Origin: Corynebacterium freiburgense
GTDB taxonomy: Bacteria > Actinomycetota > Actinomycetes > Mycobacteriales > Mycobacteriaceae
Reading direction: 5' to 3'
DNA: 64,000 nucleotides
Assembly: GCF_030408815.1 (NCBI RefSeq)
Contig: NZ_CP047355.1
Span: 372,001 to 436,000, forward strand
Below, piece after piece: positions 16,879 through 25,911 of the stretch (its first letter is position 1; each line of letters starts with the position of its first letter). Position numbers and translations under genes: made by a program. The notes beneath the pieces are model-generated. The model worked only from the letters and a program-made list of their open reading frames with translations, ran no database searches and was not told the DNA's origin.

Positions 16879-17895
16879 GTGTATACCTTTTTCCGTTCTT
16901 TTCACACTGTATGTTGTGTAGCGGTAGTTTCAATTTTCGCATTAGTGCTTGCGGGTTGTTCATCAACCGGTGGTGCACCACGCGCAACCAACGGTGGTTC
17001 TGATTCGGGTGCCGGGGGCGGGGGCGTCGATACGCCTCGGAAAGTAGTGGCGATGGTAAGCCACGGTGCTCCTGGTGATACTTTTTGGGATTTGGTGCGC
17101 AAGGGCGCTGAGGATGCTGCGCGCAAAAGTAATATCGAATTGCGCTATTCGTCGGATCCACAGGCGCCAAACCAAGCGAATCTCGTGCAATCGGCTATCG
17201 ACGCCCAGGTTGATGGTATTGCTGTGACGCTACCGAATGCACAAGCTATTGGTCCGGTAGCGAAAAAAGCAGTGGATGCAGGAATTCCAGTCGTTGGATT
17301 AAATGCCGGGATGACGGAATATAAGACATATAATTTGCAGGGCTTTTTTGGCCAGGATGAGACTGTTGCTGGAGAAATGGCAGGTAAGCGCCTTGCCGAG
17401 GAAGGAGCCTCGAAAGTTCTCTGTATCATTCATGAGCAGGGAAATTCTTCCCAAGAGGCTCGTTGTGCGGGCATTAAGGAAGGCCTAGGTAAAGAGGTGG
17501 AAATCCTCTATGTCAATGGTCAGGATCTTACGAGTGTGCAGGCTACCGTTCAGGCAAAACTTGCTCAAGATTCCAATATTGACTGGATCATGGGTTTGGT
17601 AGCCCCAGTTGCGCTTACCAGTGTGAAAGCAGTTGAAGCAGTAGGAAAGGAAACAAAGATCGCAACATTCGATACTAATGGCGAACTCGTGGATGCTATC
17701 CGTTCAGGTTCGATCGAATGGGCGGTGGATCAACAGCCCTATGCACAGGGGTATCTAGCGGTCGATTCGTTATGGCTAGATATCCGAAATGGCTCCACTT
17801 TGGGCGGTGGTGAACCGGTGTATACCGGCCCTTCCTTTGTAGATAAAGAAAATGTGGACCAAATTGCCGAAGCCGCAAAGGCAGGGCTACGATGA
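16879..17895 (+). CDS. Sugar ABC transporter substrate-binding lipoprotein
   Basis: A 338-residue lipoprotein. GTG at 16879 follows GAAGG at good spacing. The signal peptide ends in the lipobox LVLAGC (Cys near residue 26), followed by a Gly/Ser-rich linker. The rest is a periplasmic-binding-protein type 1 domain of the ribose/xylose class (VAMVSHGAPGDTFW at the start; DGIAVTLPNA and IATFDTNGELVDAI later). It should bind a sugar or polyol outside the membrane and deliver it to the permease encoded next. Its stop overlaps the permease start (ATGA), so the three genes form an operon. The ligand cannot be assigned. Confidence 0.9.
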   Translation: MYTFFRSFHTVCCVAVVSIFALVLAGCSSTGGAPRATNGGSDSGAGGGGVDTPRKVVAMVSHGAPGDTFWDLVRKGAEDAARKSNIELRYSSDPQAPNQANLVQSAIDAQVDGIAVTLPNAQAIGPVAKKAVDAGIPVVGLNAGMTEYKTYNLQGFFGQDETVAGEMAGKRLAEEGASKVLCIIHEQGNSSQEARCAGIKEGLGKEVEILYVNGQDLTSVQATVQAKLAQDSNIDWIMGLVAPVALTSVKAVEAVGKETKIATFDTNGELVDAIRSGSIEWAVDQQPYAQGYLAVDSLWLDIRNGSTLGGGEPVYTGPSFVDKENVDQIAEAAKAGLR

Positions 17896-18917
17896 GCGCT
17901 ACAGGTGATACCCGGCTTCGGGAGCGAACATTGTTTGATCGCCTTATTCGCCGCCCTGAATTAGCCAGTTCGCTTGGTGCGATCGTTATTTTTGCCCTGT
18001 TTATGGTAGTCGCACCTGCTTTTCGCTCGTGGGAAGCTTTTGCAACAGTGCTATATGCATCCTCTACAATGGGCATTGTCGCACTCGCAGTAGGCATCCT
18101 TATGATCGGCTCTGAGTTCGACCTATCCTCAGGGGTTGCGGTCACTACGGCGGCGCTCGCCGCAACAATGCTGAACTATAATCTGCATCTTAATTCTTGG
18201 GTCGGGGCAGGAATTTCCTTATTTATGGCTTTGGCAATTGGGGCATTGAATGGTTGGCTGGTAACCCGCACTGGCATTCCATCATTTTTGATTACATTGA
18301 GTGCTTTCTTAATGCTTCAGGGCCTGAATCTGGCTATAACCAAATTGGTAACCCAGGCGGTGGCAACTCCTACGATCGCTGATATGGAAGGCTTCTATTC
18401 GGCGAATATGTTTTTTGCGTCAAACGTTAATGTATTTGGAGTTCAGGTTCGGATCACGGTTTTTTGGTGGCTATTCTTTGTAATTCTCGCATCGATTATG
18501 TTGCACCGAACTCGGTTTGGAAACTGGATTTTTGCTGTTGGGGGTGATGCCCAAGCTGCATATGCGGTGGGGGTTCCAGTGCAGCGTGTAAAAATTATTT
18601 TATTTATGTTTGTGGGTTTTGCTGCTTGGTTCGTTGGTATGCATACATTGTTTGCATTTGATTCGATCCAAGCCGGTCAGGGCGTAGGCAATGAATTTCT
18701 GTTTATTATCGCTGCAGTTATCGGTGGTTGCGCCCTCACGGGTGGCAAAGGCACGGCCATAGGTACGGCAATCGGTGCCTTGATTTTCGGTATGACGAAT
18801 CAAGGCATTGTATATGCCGGTTGGAATCCCGACTGGTTTAAGTTCTTTTTGGGCGGCATGCTGCTATTTGCGGTACTAACCAATCTTTCTGTTTCCAAAT
18901 ATACCGAGGTGCGATAA
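17892..18917 (+). CDS. Sugar ABC transporter permease (RbsC/XylH class)
   Basis: A 341-residue integral membrane protein with about ten transmembrane helices. The conserved class motif GSEFDLSSGVAV near residue 75 and GGCALTGGKGTAIGTAIGAL near residue 275 are typical of the CUT2 (ribose-type) permease family, where this Gly-rich loop contacts the ATPase. The start overlaps the stop of the binding-protein gene, and the end overlaps the start of the ATPase gene by one base. Only one permease is present, so it should act as a homodimer. Confidence 0.9.
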   Translation: MSATGDTRLRERTLFDRLIRRPELASSLGAIVIFALFMVVAPAFRSWEAFATVLYASSTMGIVALAVGILMIGSEFDLSSGVAVTTAALAATMLNYNLHLNSWVGAGISLFMALAIGALNGWLVTRTGIPSFLITLSAFLMLQGLNLAITKLVTQAVATPTIADMEGFYSANMFFASNVNVFGVQVRITVFWWLFFVILASIMLHRTRFGNWIFAVGGDAQAAYAVGVPVQRVKIILFMFVGFAAWFVGMHTLFAFDSIQAGQGVGNEFLFIIAAVIGGCALTGGKGTAIGTAIGALIFGMTNQGIVYAGWNPDWFKFFLGGMLLFAVLTNLSVSKYTEVR

Positions 18918-19681
18918 TGGCGCTTGTTTCTTTAGAGAATGTATCTAAGACCTATGGCGCGTTTGCAGCACTCACGGATGTGTCTTTGGAAGTCGATTCC
19001 GGCGAAGTCGTTTGCGTTTTAGGTGATAATGGCGCAGGTAAATCTACACTTATTAAGATTCTTGCGGGTTTGCATCAGCCAACATCAGGGACGATTTATA
19101 TTGATTCCAAACCAGCGCAGTTGGCTTCTCCAGCGGACGCATTGGAAGCGGGCATTGCCACCGTATATCAAGATTTAGCAGTAGTTGGGCAAATGTCTGT
19201 ATGGCGCAATTTCTTTCTCGGCCAAGAGCGGGTGGGTCGCTTCGGAATATTACGTAGGGCGGAAATGCGCCGAATTACTCAAGAACAATTGTCCTCAATG
19301 GGGATCGATATTCCGGATGTTGAGGTTCCAATTGCAAGTCTTTCTGGTGGACAGCGTCAGGTTGTTGCAATTGCGAGAGCGATTTTCTTTGGCGCGCGCG
19401 TGGTTATTTTGGATGAACCTACCGCCGCTTTGGGGGTAAAGCAATCGGGAATGGTTTTGCGCTTTATCGCGAAGGCAAGAGACCAGGGGACCGCCGTTAT
19501 TTTGATTACCCATAATCCGCATCATGCGCATTTAGTTGGTGACCGATTTACCGTATTAAACCTTGGTAAACAGGTCTTATATGCTACGAAATCCGAAATT
19601 TCGGTGGATGAATTAGCTTTACAAATGGCGGGCGGCGGTGAGTTGGACACATTGCAACACGAACTTGGACGCAACAAGTAA
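18917..19681 (+). CDS. Sugar ABC transporter ATPase, single-domain
   Basis: A 254-residue ATP-binding protein. Walker A is GDNGAGKST, the signature ASLSGGQRQVVAIARA, Walker B VVILDEPTAALG, and the switch histidine ILITHN. CUT2 importers such as RbsA usually have two fused ATPase domains of about 500 residues; this one has a single domain, as in FrcA-type importers, so two copies must assemble with the permease. It energises uptake of the unknown sugar from the cytoplasmic face. It ends an operon of three genes, and a 94-bp gap follows before the PTS gene. Confidence 0.9.
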   Translation: MALVSLENVSKTYGAFAALTDVSLEVDSGEVVCVLGDNGAGKSTLIKILAGLHQPTSGTIYIDSKPAQLASPADALEAGIATVYQDLAVVGQMSVWRNFFLGQERVGRFGILRRAEMRRITQEQLSSMGIDIPDVEVPIASLSGGQRQVVAIARAIFFGARVVILDEPTAALGVKQSGMVLRFIAKARDQGTAVILITHNPHHAHLVGDRFTVLNLGKQVLYATKSEISVDELALQMAGGGELDTLQHELGRNK

Positions 19682-19775
19682 ATCAATACTAAAAACGCAA
19701 AGTTTATTAAGTTGTGATCAACAGACCAAGTATTGCGCTAGATAGTAACGGTTTTCTCTAATAGCATTCTTTTAT

Positions 19776-20564
19776 ATGACCTCATTATCTGCGCTTTTGG
19801 CCACTGACGCGATCGCTTTAGATGTTCAAGTTTCTCATTGGGAAGCGGCAATTCGTCTTGCCGGACAGCTTCTCGAATCTACAGGTGCAGTTGAACCTGA
19901 GTACACGGATGCCATGCTTGACGTCGTAAAAGACAATGGTCCATATATCGTTGTTGCTCCTGGTTTTGCCTTTGCCCATGCACGGCCTTCACGGGCAGTG
20001 CACAATACGGCAATGTCATGGGTGCGTCTGGCAGAACCGGTTGAATTTGGGCACCCAAAAAATGATCCAGTGACATTGGTAGTTGCTTTGGCGGCAAAAG
20101 ATACGACCGAGCACACCAAAGCGATGGCTCAACTAGCGCGGTTACTGAGCAATAAGGAGATCCGAGCAAAGCTTGATCACGCCATGAGTGGTCAAGATTT
20201 ATTGGAAGTTCTTGGTGGGGATCCACCTGCCCGAGTGCTTACAGAAGAGGAGCTCGCCCCAGTTCCAGAGATCGCTTCTCGTCACAAGATTCTTACGGTT
20301 TGCGGAAATGGGCTCGGAACTTCGTTGTTTTTAAAAAACACATTGGAGGATGTGCTGAGTAGGTGGGGTTGGGCACCCTATGTCACCGTGGAGGCTACGG
20401 ATACGATTTCTGCCCGCGGAAAGGCGCAGGAGGCAGATCTTATTCTTACGTCCAATGAGATTGCCCGAACACTAGGTGATGTTGGAATCCCAATTCACAG
20501 CATTAATAACTTCACTGATCCTTTAGAGGTTGACGCGGCACTGCGTGATCTCTACGACGTCTAG
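19776..20564 (+). CDS. PTS EIIA-EIIB fusion, ascorbate/SgaT-type
   Basis: A 262-residue fusion of two phosphotransferase modules. The N-terminal EIIA domain (mannitol/fructose-like, residues 1-145) carries the phospho-acceptor His68 in GFAFAHARP. The C-terminal EIIB domain (about 170-262) carries Cys176 in VCGNGLGTS. Phosphate moves from HPr through His68 and Cys176 to the incoming substrate. The gene lies ten bases before the EIIC gene, so together they encode a complete ascorbate-type PTS (UlaA/UlaB/UlaC functions in two proteins). Whether the substrate is ascorbate or another acid sugar is not shown, since no ulaG-like catabolic genes are present. Confidence 0.88.
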   Translation: MTSLSALLATDAIALDVQVSHWEAAIRLAGQLLESTGAVEPEYTDAMLDVVKDNGPYIVVAPGFAFAHARPSRAVHNTAMSWVRLAEPVEFGHPKNDPVTLVVALAAKDTTEHTKAMAQLARLLSNKEIRAKLDHAMSGQDLLEVLGGDPPARVLTEEELAPVPEIASRHKILTVCGNGLGTSLFLKNTLEDVLSRWGWAPYVTVEATDTISARGKAQEADLILTSNEIARTLGDVGIPIHSINNFTDPLEVDAALRDLYDV

Positions 20565-20573
20565 GAGCATATC

Positions 20574-22115
20574 GTGGATGCGATTATCACTGTTTCCGAA
20601 TTTTTAGTTAATGAGATTTTGGCGGTTCCCGCTTTTCTTATTGGCATTATTACGGCAGTTGGCTTGGCTGCTTTACGGAAACCTCGTGGTCAGATTATTG
20701 GCGGTGCGCTCAAGGCAACTCTTGGTTTTTTACTTATTGGTGCAGGAGCCACGTTGGTGGTCGCATCCTTAGAGCCGCTTGGGGTCATGATTCAAGGCGC
20801 CACTGGTGCCCAGGGTGTGGTGCCCACCAATGAGGCGATTGCTGGAATTGCGCAAGAAAAATATGGTGCGCAGGTCGCTTGGCTTATGATTTTGGGATTT
20901 GCGTTTAGCTTGCTGCTCGCACGTTTTACGCCATTGCGATATGTATTTTTAACTGGGCATCATGTGTTGTTTATGGCCACAATGCTCACCATTATTTTGG
21001 CTTCAGCTGGGTACAACGATTGGGTTGTTGTACTAGGTGGTGGCGTGTTGCTTGGTGTACTTATGGTCGCAATGCCTGCTTTGGCGCATCCGTGGACACG
21101 CAAGATCACTGGTGATGATTCGATTGCAATCGGTCATTTTGGCAGTGCTGGTTATATTGCTGCTGGTGCAGTGGGTTCTCTCGTTGGGGGTAAAGGGAAG
21201 CGGAAAAGCCGCTCTACCGAAGAATTAGTATTGCCTGAGGGTTTGCGATTCCTGCGGGATTCTATGGTGGCAACGGCCCTTTCAATGGCCTTGATGTATG
21301 TCATTTTAGCGGTGGCGTTTTTGCTTCGTGCCGGGAAGAAAGAAGCGTTTACAGCTTTTGAAGACGGTGCTTCCGGCATAGGCAACTACATTATGCAATC
21401 CATTACGCAGGGCCTTCAGTTTGGTGTTGCAGTTGCGGTGATCCTCTTTGGGGTGCGCACAATTTTGGGTGAATTAGTGCCAGCATTCCAAGGTATTGCC
21501 GCAAAGGTGGTGCCAGGTGCGATTCCAGCGTTGGATTGCCCGATTGTATTCCCATATGCACAAAATGCGGTGCTTATTGGGTTTGTTTCTTCGTTTATTG
21601 GTGGGCTTATTGGCCTTGCTGTGCTTTCGTCCGTATTAAATCCTGCATATGGAATAGCCCTTATTTTGCCCGGTTTGGTGCCACATTTCTTTACGGGTGG
21701 TGCCGCAGGTGTGTTCGGAAACGCCACCGGTGGACGGCGTGGTGCAATAGTCGGGGCATTTGTAAATGGTTTGCTGATTACCTTCCTCCCGGCATTCCTG
21801 CTTGGGGTCCTTGGCGATTTCGGTTCCGAAAACACCACATTCGGAGACGCCGATTTTGGTTGGTTTGGCATTCTCGTGGGTTCGGCTGCCCGTATGGGAG
21901 GTATTGGCGGCTTTATACTCATCGCACTGGTCGGCGTTGCTATTTTGGCGCTGGCTTGGGTCGTGCAACGCAAACTTGTTCAGGACCCACCGCAACGCTT
22001 ATCGACGTCGCAAAGCTCCCGCACTCCGCAAACCCCTACGGCAACAGCGACTCACGCTAAGATTGCGCCACCGGCGGGTGCTCCAAAACCCCCTCCTGCA
22101 CTGAAATTGGATTAG
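20574..22115 (+). CDS. ulaA: PTS EIIC, ascorbate/SgaT family (UlaA-like)
   Basis: A 513-residue membrane permease with GTG start, with about eleven helices. Features that mark the UlaA/SgaT family are the GHHVLFMATMLTIIL segment near residue 125, the DDSIAIGHFGSAGY loop near residue 185 and the conserved ALDCPIVFPYAQNAVLIGF segment near residue 320. The protein ends in a proline-rich cytosolic tail (from about 470) not needed for transport. It takes substrate phosphorylated by the upstream EIIA-EIIB protein. It is the last gene before the rpsH promoter, and no clear terminator was seen. Confidence 0.9.
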   Translation: MDAIITVSEFLVNEILAVPAFLIGIITAVGLAALRKPRGQIIGGALKATLGFLLIGAGATLVVASLEPLGVMIQGATGAQGVVPTNEAIAGIAQEKYGAQVAWLMILGFAFSLLLARFTPLRYVFLTGHHVLFMATMLTIILASAGYNDWVVVLGGGVLLGVLMVAMPALAHPWTRKITGDDSIAIGHFGSAGYIAAGAVGSLVGGKGKRKSRSTEELVLPEGLRFLRDSMVATALSMALMYVILAVAFLLRAGKKEAFTAFEDGASGIGNYIMQSITQGLQFGVAVAVILFGVRTILGELVPAFQGIAAKVVPGAIPALDCPIVFPYAQNAVLIGFVSSFIGGLIGLAVLSSVLNPAYGIALILPGLVPHFFTGGAAGVFGNATGGRRGAIVGAFVNGLLITFLPAFLLGVLGDFGSENTTFGDADFGWFGILVGSAARMGGIGGFILIALVGVAILALAWVVQRKLVQDPPQRLSTSQSSRTPQTPTATATHAKIAPPAGAPKPPPALKLD

Positions 22116-22133
22116 CCTGCACACAGAATTATC

Positions 22134-22162
22134 TTGTGCGCTCGCCAGTTCTGATGTAGGGT
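22134..22162 (+). promoter_or_regulatory. Candidate promoter of the rpsH operon
   Basis: TTGTGC (-35, 22134-22139), a 17-bp spacer and TAGGGT (-10, 22157-22162), inside TGTAGGGT. The infA promoter candidate at 30585 has the same 17-bp spacer and TGTAGGGT. Confidence 0.5.
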
Positions 22163-22167
22163 TGCAC

Positions 22168-22191
22168 CTTGGACCTCTGAGTAGGTCCAAG
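22168..22191 (+). promoter_or_regulatory. Leader hairpin at the start of the rpsH transcript
   Basis: CTTGGACC (22168-22175) pairs perfectly with GGTCCAAG (22184-22191), just after the proposed -10. A second small hairpin (GTAGG/CCTAC) follows near 22220. The 170-nt leader is long enough for autogenous control by S8 or for a stabilising 5' hairpin; function is inferred. Confidence 0.5.
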
Positions 22192-22362
22192 TACTTATTA
22201 AACACCCTACTTTGTTGTAGGCCCCTCGCCCTACGGCGTCCATCTGTGAAAAGGCAGCGAGCTGTCAGTACTACTGAGTGCTGATGGCGACGAGTGGCCA
22301 GTGATAGGTGATAACGCCGGGTGGGGAAGGAACCGCAACGAGAAAGGCAGCAAGGTCACCAT

Positions 22363-22761
22363 ATGACCATCACTGATCCAATTGCTGACATGCTTTCACG
22401 TGTGCGCAACGCAAACAATGCGTATCACGATAGTGTGTCCATGCCCTCCTCAAAGCTCAAGGCAAATATTGCCGAAATCTTAAAGCAAGAGGGCTACATC
22501 GCTGACTACAGTGTTGAGGATGCCAAAGTTGGCAAAACCCTCAATATCACCCTGAAGTACGGCCCGACCCGTGAGCGCTCCATTGCTGGTGTTCGCCGCG
22601 TGTCCAAGCCAGGTCTGCGTGTGTATGCAAAGTCCACCAACCTGCCGAAGGTCCTTGGCGGCCTGGGCGTGGCGATTATCTCCACTTCCCAGGGCTTGCT
22701 GACTGATCGCCAGGCCAACGAGAAGCGCGTGGGCGGAGAAGTCCTCGCCTACGTCTGGTAA
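22363..22761 (+). CDS. rpsH: 30S ribosomal protein S8 (uS8)
   Basis: The ATG at 22363 gives 132 residues, the family length; a longer in-frame reading from 22321 is unnecessary. The protein begins [18 protein letters not shown] and ends with [14 protein letters not shown], both conserved S8 segments. S8 binds the central domain of 16S rRNA and is an autogenous regulator of the spc operon in some bacteria. It is the first gene of a six-gene operon with rplF, rplR, rpsE, rpmD and rplO. No rpsN stands upstream in this window. Confidence 0.98.
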   Translation: MTITDPIADMLSRVRNANNAYHDSVSMPSSKLKANIAEILKQEGYIADYSVEDAKVGKTLNITLKYGPTRERSIAGVRRVSKPGLRVYAKSTNLPKVLGGLGVAIISTSQGLLTDRQANEKRVGGEVLAYVW

Positions 22762-22778
22762 GGGAGGATTGACTACAC

Positions 22779-23315
22779 ATGTCGCGTATCGGTAAAAACC
22801 CGGTTGTTATTCCTGCTGGTGTTGAAGCAAAAATTAATGGCCAACTCGTTGACGTTAAGGGCCCAAAGGGTGCCTTGTCCTTCGAGGTTCCAGCCCCAAT
22901 TTCTGTAAAACAAGAAGGTAGCGAAATTGTCGTTACCCGCCCAGATGACAACCGCAAGAGCCGCGCTCTTCACGGTCTGTCCCGCTCACTGATCAATAAC
23001 ATGGTCGTTGGCGTGACCGAAGGCTACACCATCAAGATGGAAATCTTTGGTGTTGGTTACCGTGTACAGGCTAAAGGAAAGAACCTTGAGTTCTCCCTTG
23101 GCTACAGCCACCCCGTATTGATTGAGGCTCCGGAAGGCGTCACCTTCGCGGTTGACGGCAACACCAAGTTCTCCATCTCGGGTATCGACAAGCAGAAGGT
23201 CGGCCAGATCGCCGCTATCATTCGTCGTCTGCGGAAAGACGATCCCTATAAGGGTAAGGGCATCCGCTACGAGGGTGAGCAGATCCGCCGCAAGGTCGGA
23301 AAGACGGGTAAGTAA
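22779..23315 (+). CDS. rplF: 50S ribosomal protein L6 (uL6)
   Basis: A 178-residue L6. [19 protein letters not shown] is the conserved N-terminus, and [23 protein letters not shown] is the standard C-terminus. L6 binds 23S rRNA near the sarcin-ricin loop. It starts 17 bases after rpsH behind GGGAGGA and its stop shares one base with the rplR start (TAATG). Confidence 0.98.
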   Translation: MSRIGKNPVVIPAGVEAKINGQLVDVKGPKGALSFEVPAPISVKQEGSEIVVTRPDDNRKSRALHGLSRSLINNMVVGVTEGYTIKMEIFGVGYRVQAKGKNLEFSLGYSHPVLIEAPEGVTFAVDGNTKFSISGIDKQKVGQIAAIIRRLRKDDPYKGKGIRYEGEQIRRKVGKTGK

Positions 23316-23716
23316 TGAGCAACACTGCAGAGAACAAGCGTCTCCCTATCGGCAAGGACATTTCCACCCGTCGTCGTGTGGCACGTGCCCGCCGTCACCT
23401 CCGTATTCGCAAGAACCTGCGTGGTACCGCCGAGGCACCTCGTCTCGTTGTGCACCGCACTTCCCGCCATATGCACGTTCAGGTTATCGACGACCTCGCT
23501 GGCCACACCCTGGCAGCAGCTTCCACCATGGAAGCCGACGTCCGTGCAATGGAAGGCGATAAAAAAGCTCGCGCCGCTAAAGTTGGACAGCTCATTGCAG
23601 AGCGTGCCAAAGCAGCCGGCATTGAAACCATCGTCTTTGACCGTGCAGGGTACAAGTACCACGGCCGCGTCGCTGCACTTGCCGATGCTGCACGTGAAGG
23701 TGGTCTGAAGTTCTAA
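23315..23716 (+). CDS. rplR: 50S ribosomal protein L18 (uL18)
   Basis: A 133-residue L18 with the conserved [18 protein letters not shown] segment and the C-terminal [22 protein letters not shown]18 binds 5S rRNA with L5 and L25. It overlaps the rplF stop by one base, so it is translationally coupled. About 37 bases separate it from rpsE. Confidence 0.98.
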   Translation: MSNTAENKRLPIGKDISTRRRVARARRHLRIRKNLRGTAEAPRLVVHRTSRHMHVQVIDDLAGHTLAAASTMEADVRAMEGDKKARAAKVGQLIAERAKAAGIETIVFDRAGYKYHGRVAALADAAREGGLKF

Positions 23717-23753
23717 TGGCCGCCAACATTAAAAACTACGGAAGGAACGCGTA

Positions 23754-24383
23754 ATGCCGGGACGTGAACGGCGTGACGGCGGACGCTCCGCCGACAACAA
23801 CAATGAAAACCGCAACGAGCGTCGCAGCCGCAACCGCGACGAGCGTCGTAACCAACAACAAGACGAGCGCTCGCAATACATCGAGCGTGTGGTCACGATC
23901 AACCGTGTATCCAAGGTTGTAAAAGGTGGCCGTCGCTTTAGCTTCACCGCACTCGTAATCGTCGGTGATGGCCAAGGCATGGTTGGCGTTGGCTACGGAA
24001 AAGCAAAAGAAGTACCAGCAGCAATCCAAAAAGGCGCTGAAGAAGCTCGCAAAAACTTCTTCCGTGTCCCAATGGTCGCAGGCACTATTACCCACCCAGT
24101 TCAGGGTGAAGCAGCAGCTGGCATCGTAATGATGCGCCCTGCAGCCCCAGGTACAGGTGTTATTGCCGGTGGTGCAGCTCGCCCAGTACTTGAATGTGCT
24201 GGTGTCCAAGATATCCTGTGCAAGTCTCTCGGCTCCGACAATGCCATTAACGTTGTCCACGCAACCGTGGACGGCCTGAAGCAACTGGTTCGTCCAGAAG
24301 AGGTCGCAGCCCGCCGCGGCAAGACTCTTGAAGAGGTTGCACCGGCACGTATGCTGCGCGCACGCGCAGGTCAGGAGGCTTAA
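23754..24383 (+). CDS. rpsE: 30S ribosomal protein S5 (uS5)
   Basis: A 209-residue S5. After an Arg/Asn-rich N-terminal tail of about 45 residues, [19 protein letters not shown] opens the double-stranded RNA-binding domain, and [16 protein letters not shown] is the conserved core. S5 contributes to decoding accuracy and to mRNA helicase activity at the entry channel. GGAAGGA lies upstream. rpmD starts three bases after its stop. Confidence 0.98.
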   Translation: MPGRERRDGGRSADNNNENRNERRSRNRDERRNQQQDERSQYIERVVTINRVSKVVKGGRRFSFTALVIVGDGQGMVGVGYGKAKEVPAAIQKGAEEARKNFFRVPMVAGTITHPVQGEAAAGIVMMRPAAPGTGVIAGGAARPVLECAGVQDILCKSLGSDNAINVVHATVDGLKQLVRPEEVAARRGKTLEEVAPARMLRARAGQEA

Positions 24384-24386
24384 ACC

Positions 24387-24572
24387 ATGGCCCTGAAGAT
24401 CACCCAACTCAAGGGCACCGTTGGTGCAAAGCAGAACCAGAAGGACTCGCTGCGCAGCCTCGGCCTGCGACGCATTCGCCAATCAGTGATCCGCCCAGAT
24501 ACCCCTCAGGTACGTGGCATGATCAATGTGGTACGTCACATGGTCGTCGTCGAAGAAGTAGCGGGGGAGTAG
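24387..24572 (+). CDS. rpmD: 50S ribosomal protein L30 (uL30)
   Basis: A 61-residue L30: [20 protein letters not shown], then [20 protein letters not shown], the family signature. It sits between rpsE and rplO with only a few bases on each side. L30 binds 23S rRNA on the solvent side. Confidence 0.97.
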   Translation: MALKITQLKGTVGAKQNQKDSLRSLGLRRIRQSVIRPDTPQVRGMINVVRHMVVVEEVAGE

Positions 24573-24579
24573 GTAAAAC

Positions 24580-25026
24580 ATGAGCGAACCCATCAAGCTT
24601 CACGACCTGCGCCCAGCGCCAGGTGCTAAAAAAGCTAAGACTCGCGTAGGCCGCGGTGAAGCTTCCAAAGGTAAAACCGCAGGCCGCGGTACCAAAGGCA
24701 CCAAAGCCCGCAAGCAAGTATCCGCAGCATTCGAAGGTGGCCAAATGCCACTACATATGCGGCTACCAAAGCTCAAGGGCTTTAAAAACCCCAACAAGGT
24801 TGTATTCCAGGTAGTCAATGTTGCTGACCTGGAGAAAGCCTTCCCGAACGGTGGCGACGTCACCATTGCCGATATCGTAGCAGCCGGCCTTGCTCGCAAG
24901 CGCCAGCCGGTAAAGATCCTCGGCAACGGTGAACTCAGCGTAAAACTGAATGTCACAGCCACCAAATTCTCTGGCTCAGCCAAAGAGAAGATCGAAGCAG
25001 CAGGCGGCAGCATTACCGAAGCCTAA
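24580..25026 (+). CDS. rplO: 50S ribosomal protein L15 (uL15)
   Basis: A 148-residue L15 with the N-terminal [20 protein letters not shown], a glycine-rich basic segment, the [18 protein letters not shown] motif and the C-terminal [19 protein letters not shown]15 is an rRNA-folding protein of the large subunit. It is the last gene of the rpsH operon, followed by a strong terminator and then a dispersed repeat; in many bacteria secY follows directly. Confidence 0.98.
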   Translation: MSEPIKLHDLRPAPGAKKAKTRVGRGEASKGKTAGRGTKGTKARKQVSAAFEGGQMPLHMRLPKLKGFKNPNKVVFQVVNVADLEKAFPNGGDVTIADIVAAGLARKRQPVKILGNGELSVKLNVTATKFSGSAKEKIEAAGGSITEA

Positions 25027-25048
25027 GCCACTTCCTGCTTTTTGAAGT

Positions 25049-25092
25049 AAATGTCCGTCATCCTGCGATGTAGGGTGGCGGACATTTATTTA
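25049..25092 (+). terminator. Intrinsic terminator after rplO
   Basis: AAATGTCCGTCATCCT (25049-25064) pairs along its length, with G-T wobbles, with AGGGTGGCGGACATTT (25072-25087), followed by ATTTATT. Confidence 0.85.
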
Positions 25093-25125
25093 TCGGCTTC
25101 TCACTTTGGTTGGGTTGTGGGGATG

Positions 25126-25495
25126 CGAAATCTGCCTGATATTTTGGGCTGGTGGGCTGAAAATCCAGGGTTTCCCGGGGTTTGAGCTGGTTTCCTGGGC
25201 AGGTTGGCTGGTTTCCCGAGCCTTCGAGCCGCTTTACCCGCAATTTGATAGGCCAACCCTATCAAACTGGTGATGTTTTCATACTGAGTGTCGCAGATTC
25301 CATAAAATCGCCTGAAAAAATGGAATTTGTGACAGCAACCAACATTGCACACAATCGTTGACCTGGGGTTTGTCGCAGATTCCATAAAAACAGTGAAAAA
25401 AATGGAATCTGTGACAGGTTCCCTACCTATCGTGTCGCAGATTCCATAAAATCGGCCGAAAAAATGGAATCTGTGACAACACGCCCAACCAGCGC
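25126..25495. repeat. Dispersed repeat family B, copy 1, with three 46-bp hairpins
   Basis: The block starts with ATCTGCCTGATATTTTGGGC, contains the palindrome TTTGATAGG-N4-CCCTATCAAA (25244-25266), then three 46-bp hairpins at 25289-25334, 25371-25416 and 25433-25478. Each hairpin is TGTCGCAGATTCCAT, an A-rich loop and ATGGAATCTGTGACA (first copy TTTGTGACA). Spacers of 36 and 16 bp are conserved with the copy at 42731. No protein is encoded. Confidence 0.88.
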
Positions 25496-25911
25496 CTCAA
25501 AAAGACTAACTAAACCCCACAAAGCTGGCCCCTTCCGCCGGAATCTACGATATTGATATTAATAAATAACTGTTATGCTCTCTCTTTTGCTTAGGCGGGC
25601 ATTGTAGTTTTTGCAGTCCACTTATCCTAAGATTTCTTGGGTGTATTTTGGCCTCTGGGCTAGCGATGAGAAACTGTTATGGGTAGCAAGGTAGGGAAAT
25701 CCATATGGCTAGGGCACAAGCTAAAAAGTGAGGTTGCCCTACATAAGGAACCGCTGAGGGGGTCCAAGGTAGGCATGTCATTCTTGTTGCTGCTAGGATT
25801 GGGCAGTCTATATACAAGTGCGCCTGGATGGGTGCGCATGAAACCTAACTATTCACAGAATCTACCTGCTCTTTACTTTTGTGGTTACTGAGTGGGTGGC
25901 CAGGAGGATAT
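25496..25911. other. secY leader region
   Basis: No convincing gene. An AT-rich stretch with TTGATATTAATAAATAACTG near 25551 is a candidate promoter area. A 70-codon frame (25679-25891) is open but has no family match and weak initiation, so it is not called. CAGGAGGA at 25901-25908 is the secY ribosome-binding site. Confidence 0.4.

Noticed and set aside
25289..25478. Triple 46-bp hairpins as a CRISPR array
   Set aside because: Inter-hairpin segments are of unequal length (36 and 16 bp) and are themselves conserved between the two loci, unlike CRISPR spacers.
25679..25891. 70-codon frame upstream of secY
   Set aside because: No family match or clear initiation; overlaps the secY leader.
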